Source of the DNA: Gammaproteobacteria bacterium | GTDB taxonomy: Bacteria > Pseudomonadota > Gammaproteobacteria > Eutrophobiales > Eutrophobiaceae | Direction of reading: 5' to 3' | NCBI GenBank assembly: GCA_004356415.1 | Contig: SMWN01000140.1 | Location: 1 to 5,452, forward strand | Length of the DNA: 5,452 bases | Shown here: positions 5,288 through 5,452 of the stretch, piece after piece | Position numbering within the stretch: position 1 is the stretch's first letter | Layout of the letters: each line of letters opens with the position of its first letter | The notes under the pieces: model-generated | Database searches by the model: none | Told to the model about the DNA's origin: nothing | The model's input: the letters and a program-made list of their open reading frames with translations, nothing else | Position numbers and translations under genes: made by a program

Positions 5288-5452
5288 TTAATTACCGGTC
5301 ATATCTTTGATATTGGTACCTGCACCATCGTCAATATGATTTTCCCATTGTTTGATTCTGATCAATGTTTCCTGAATAAATGGACTACGACGTATTAACC
5401 ACATAAAACTGTCCGCCACAGCTTTGCCAGGTTGACTCAACGGGCGCTCAAA
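5288..5452 (-). CDS. C-terminal end of an unrecognised protein (runs off the window edge)
   Basis: The minus strand is open from the window end to TAA at 5290-5288, giving the last 54 residues, starting FERPLSQPGKAVADSFMWLI and ending IKDMTGN. The composition looks like real soluble protein: an amphipathic helix with RRSP and FIQETLIRIKQWENHI, followed by a polar, glycine-containing tail (DDGAGTNIKD). There are no rare features, no cysteine motif and no obvious membrane segment. I do not recognise the family. The frame has no internal stop and the residue mix argues against a chance ORF. The start and most of the gene lie beyond 5452. The MITE-like arm ends 10 bp past its stop codon. Confidence 0.6.
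   Translation of the reverse strand, partial: FERPLSQPGKAVADSFMWLIRRSPFIQETLIRIKQWENHIDDGAGTNIKDMTGN

Noticed and set aside
1..5452. CRISPR array, tRNA, rRNA or riboswitch
   Set aside because: I saw no regularly spaced repeat set, cloverleaf with CCA-adjacent acceptor stem, rRNA-like sequence or conserved aptamer core on either strand.

Overview
The window comes from a moderately AT-rich bacterium, most likely a gammaproteobacterium. The best evidence is a divergent pair of efp (elongation factor P, beta-lysylation type) and epmB (the lysine 2,3-aminomutase that supplies its modification). This pairing, with the KPGKGQ modification loop in EF-P, is typical of Gammaproteobacteria. The genus cannot be decided from the sequence.

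Layout. Positions 1-425 (minus) hold the first 141 codons of efp, cut by the window edge. A 61-bp divergent promoter region separates it from epmB (487-1470, plus). A gap of about 95 bp with a small hairpin and a plausible sigma70 promoter leads to a REC-GGDEF-EAL type response regulator (1565-3256, plus). Its receiver domain is intact, but the active-site motifs of both output domains are almost entirely lost. Convergent with it is the C-terminal 45-codon stub of a second receiver domain (3294-3431, minus). This stub ends where a complete-looking two-ORF IS3-family insertion sequence begins (3441-4865, minus: orfA 4456-4818, orfB 3473-4459, with 12-bp perfect terminal inverted repeats).

Beyond the insertion sequence lies about 420 bp without a convincing gene (4866-5287). 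Within it is a 246-bp structure (5032-5277) bounded by matching 32-bp inverted arms, which looks like a MITE or the remains of another element. The window ends with the last 54 codons of an unrecognised minus-strand gene (5288-5452).

How the genes work together. EpmB converts (S)-alpha-lysine to (R)-beta-lysine, which EpmA (not in the window) attaches to Lys34 of EF-P, so ribosomes stalled at polyproline can continue. The degenerate response regulator and the receiver stub suggest a former two-component or c-di-GMP-related locus that has been damaged by mobile DNA. No previously undescribed system is clearly present. The items most worth a second look are the enzymatically dead REC-GGDEF-EAL protein, the one-sided disruption of the receiver gene, and the inverted-arm element.
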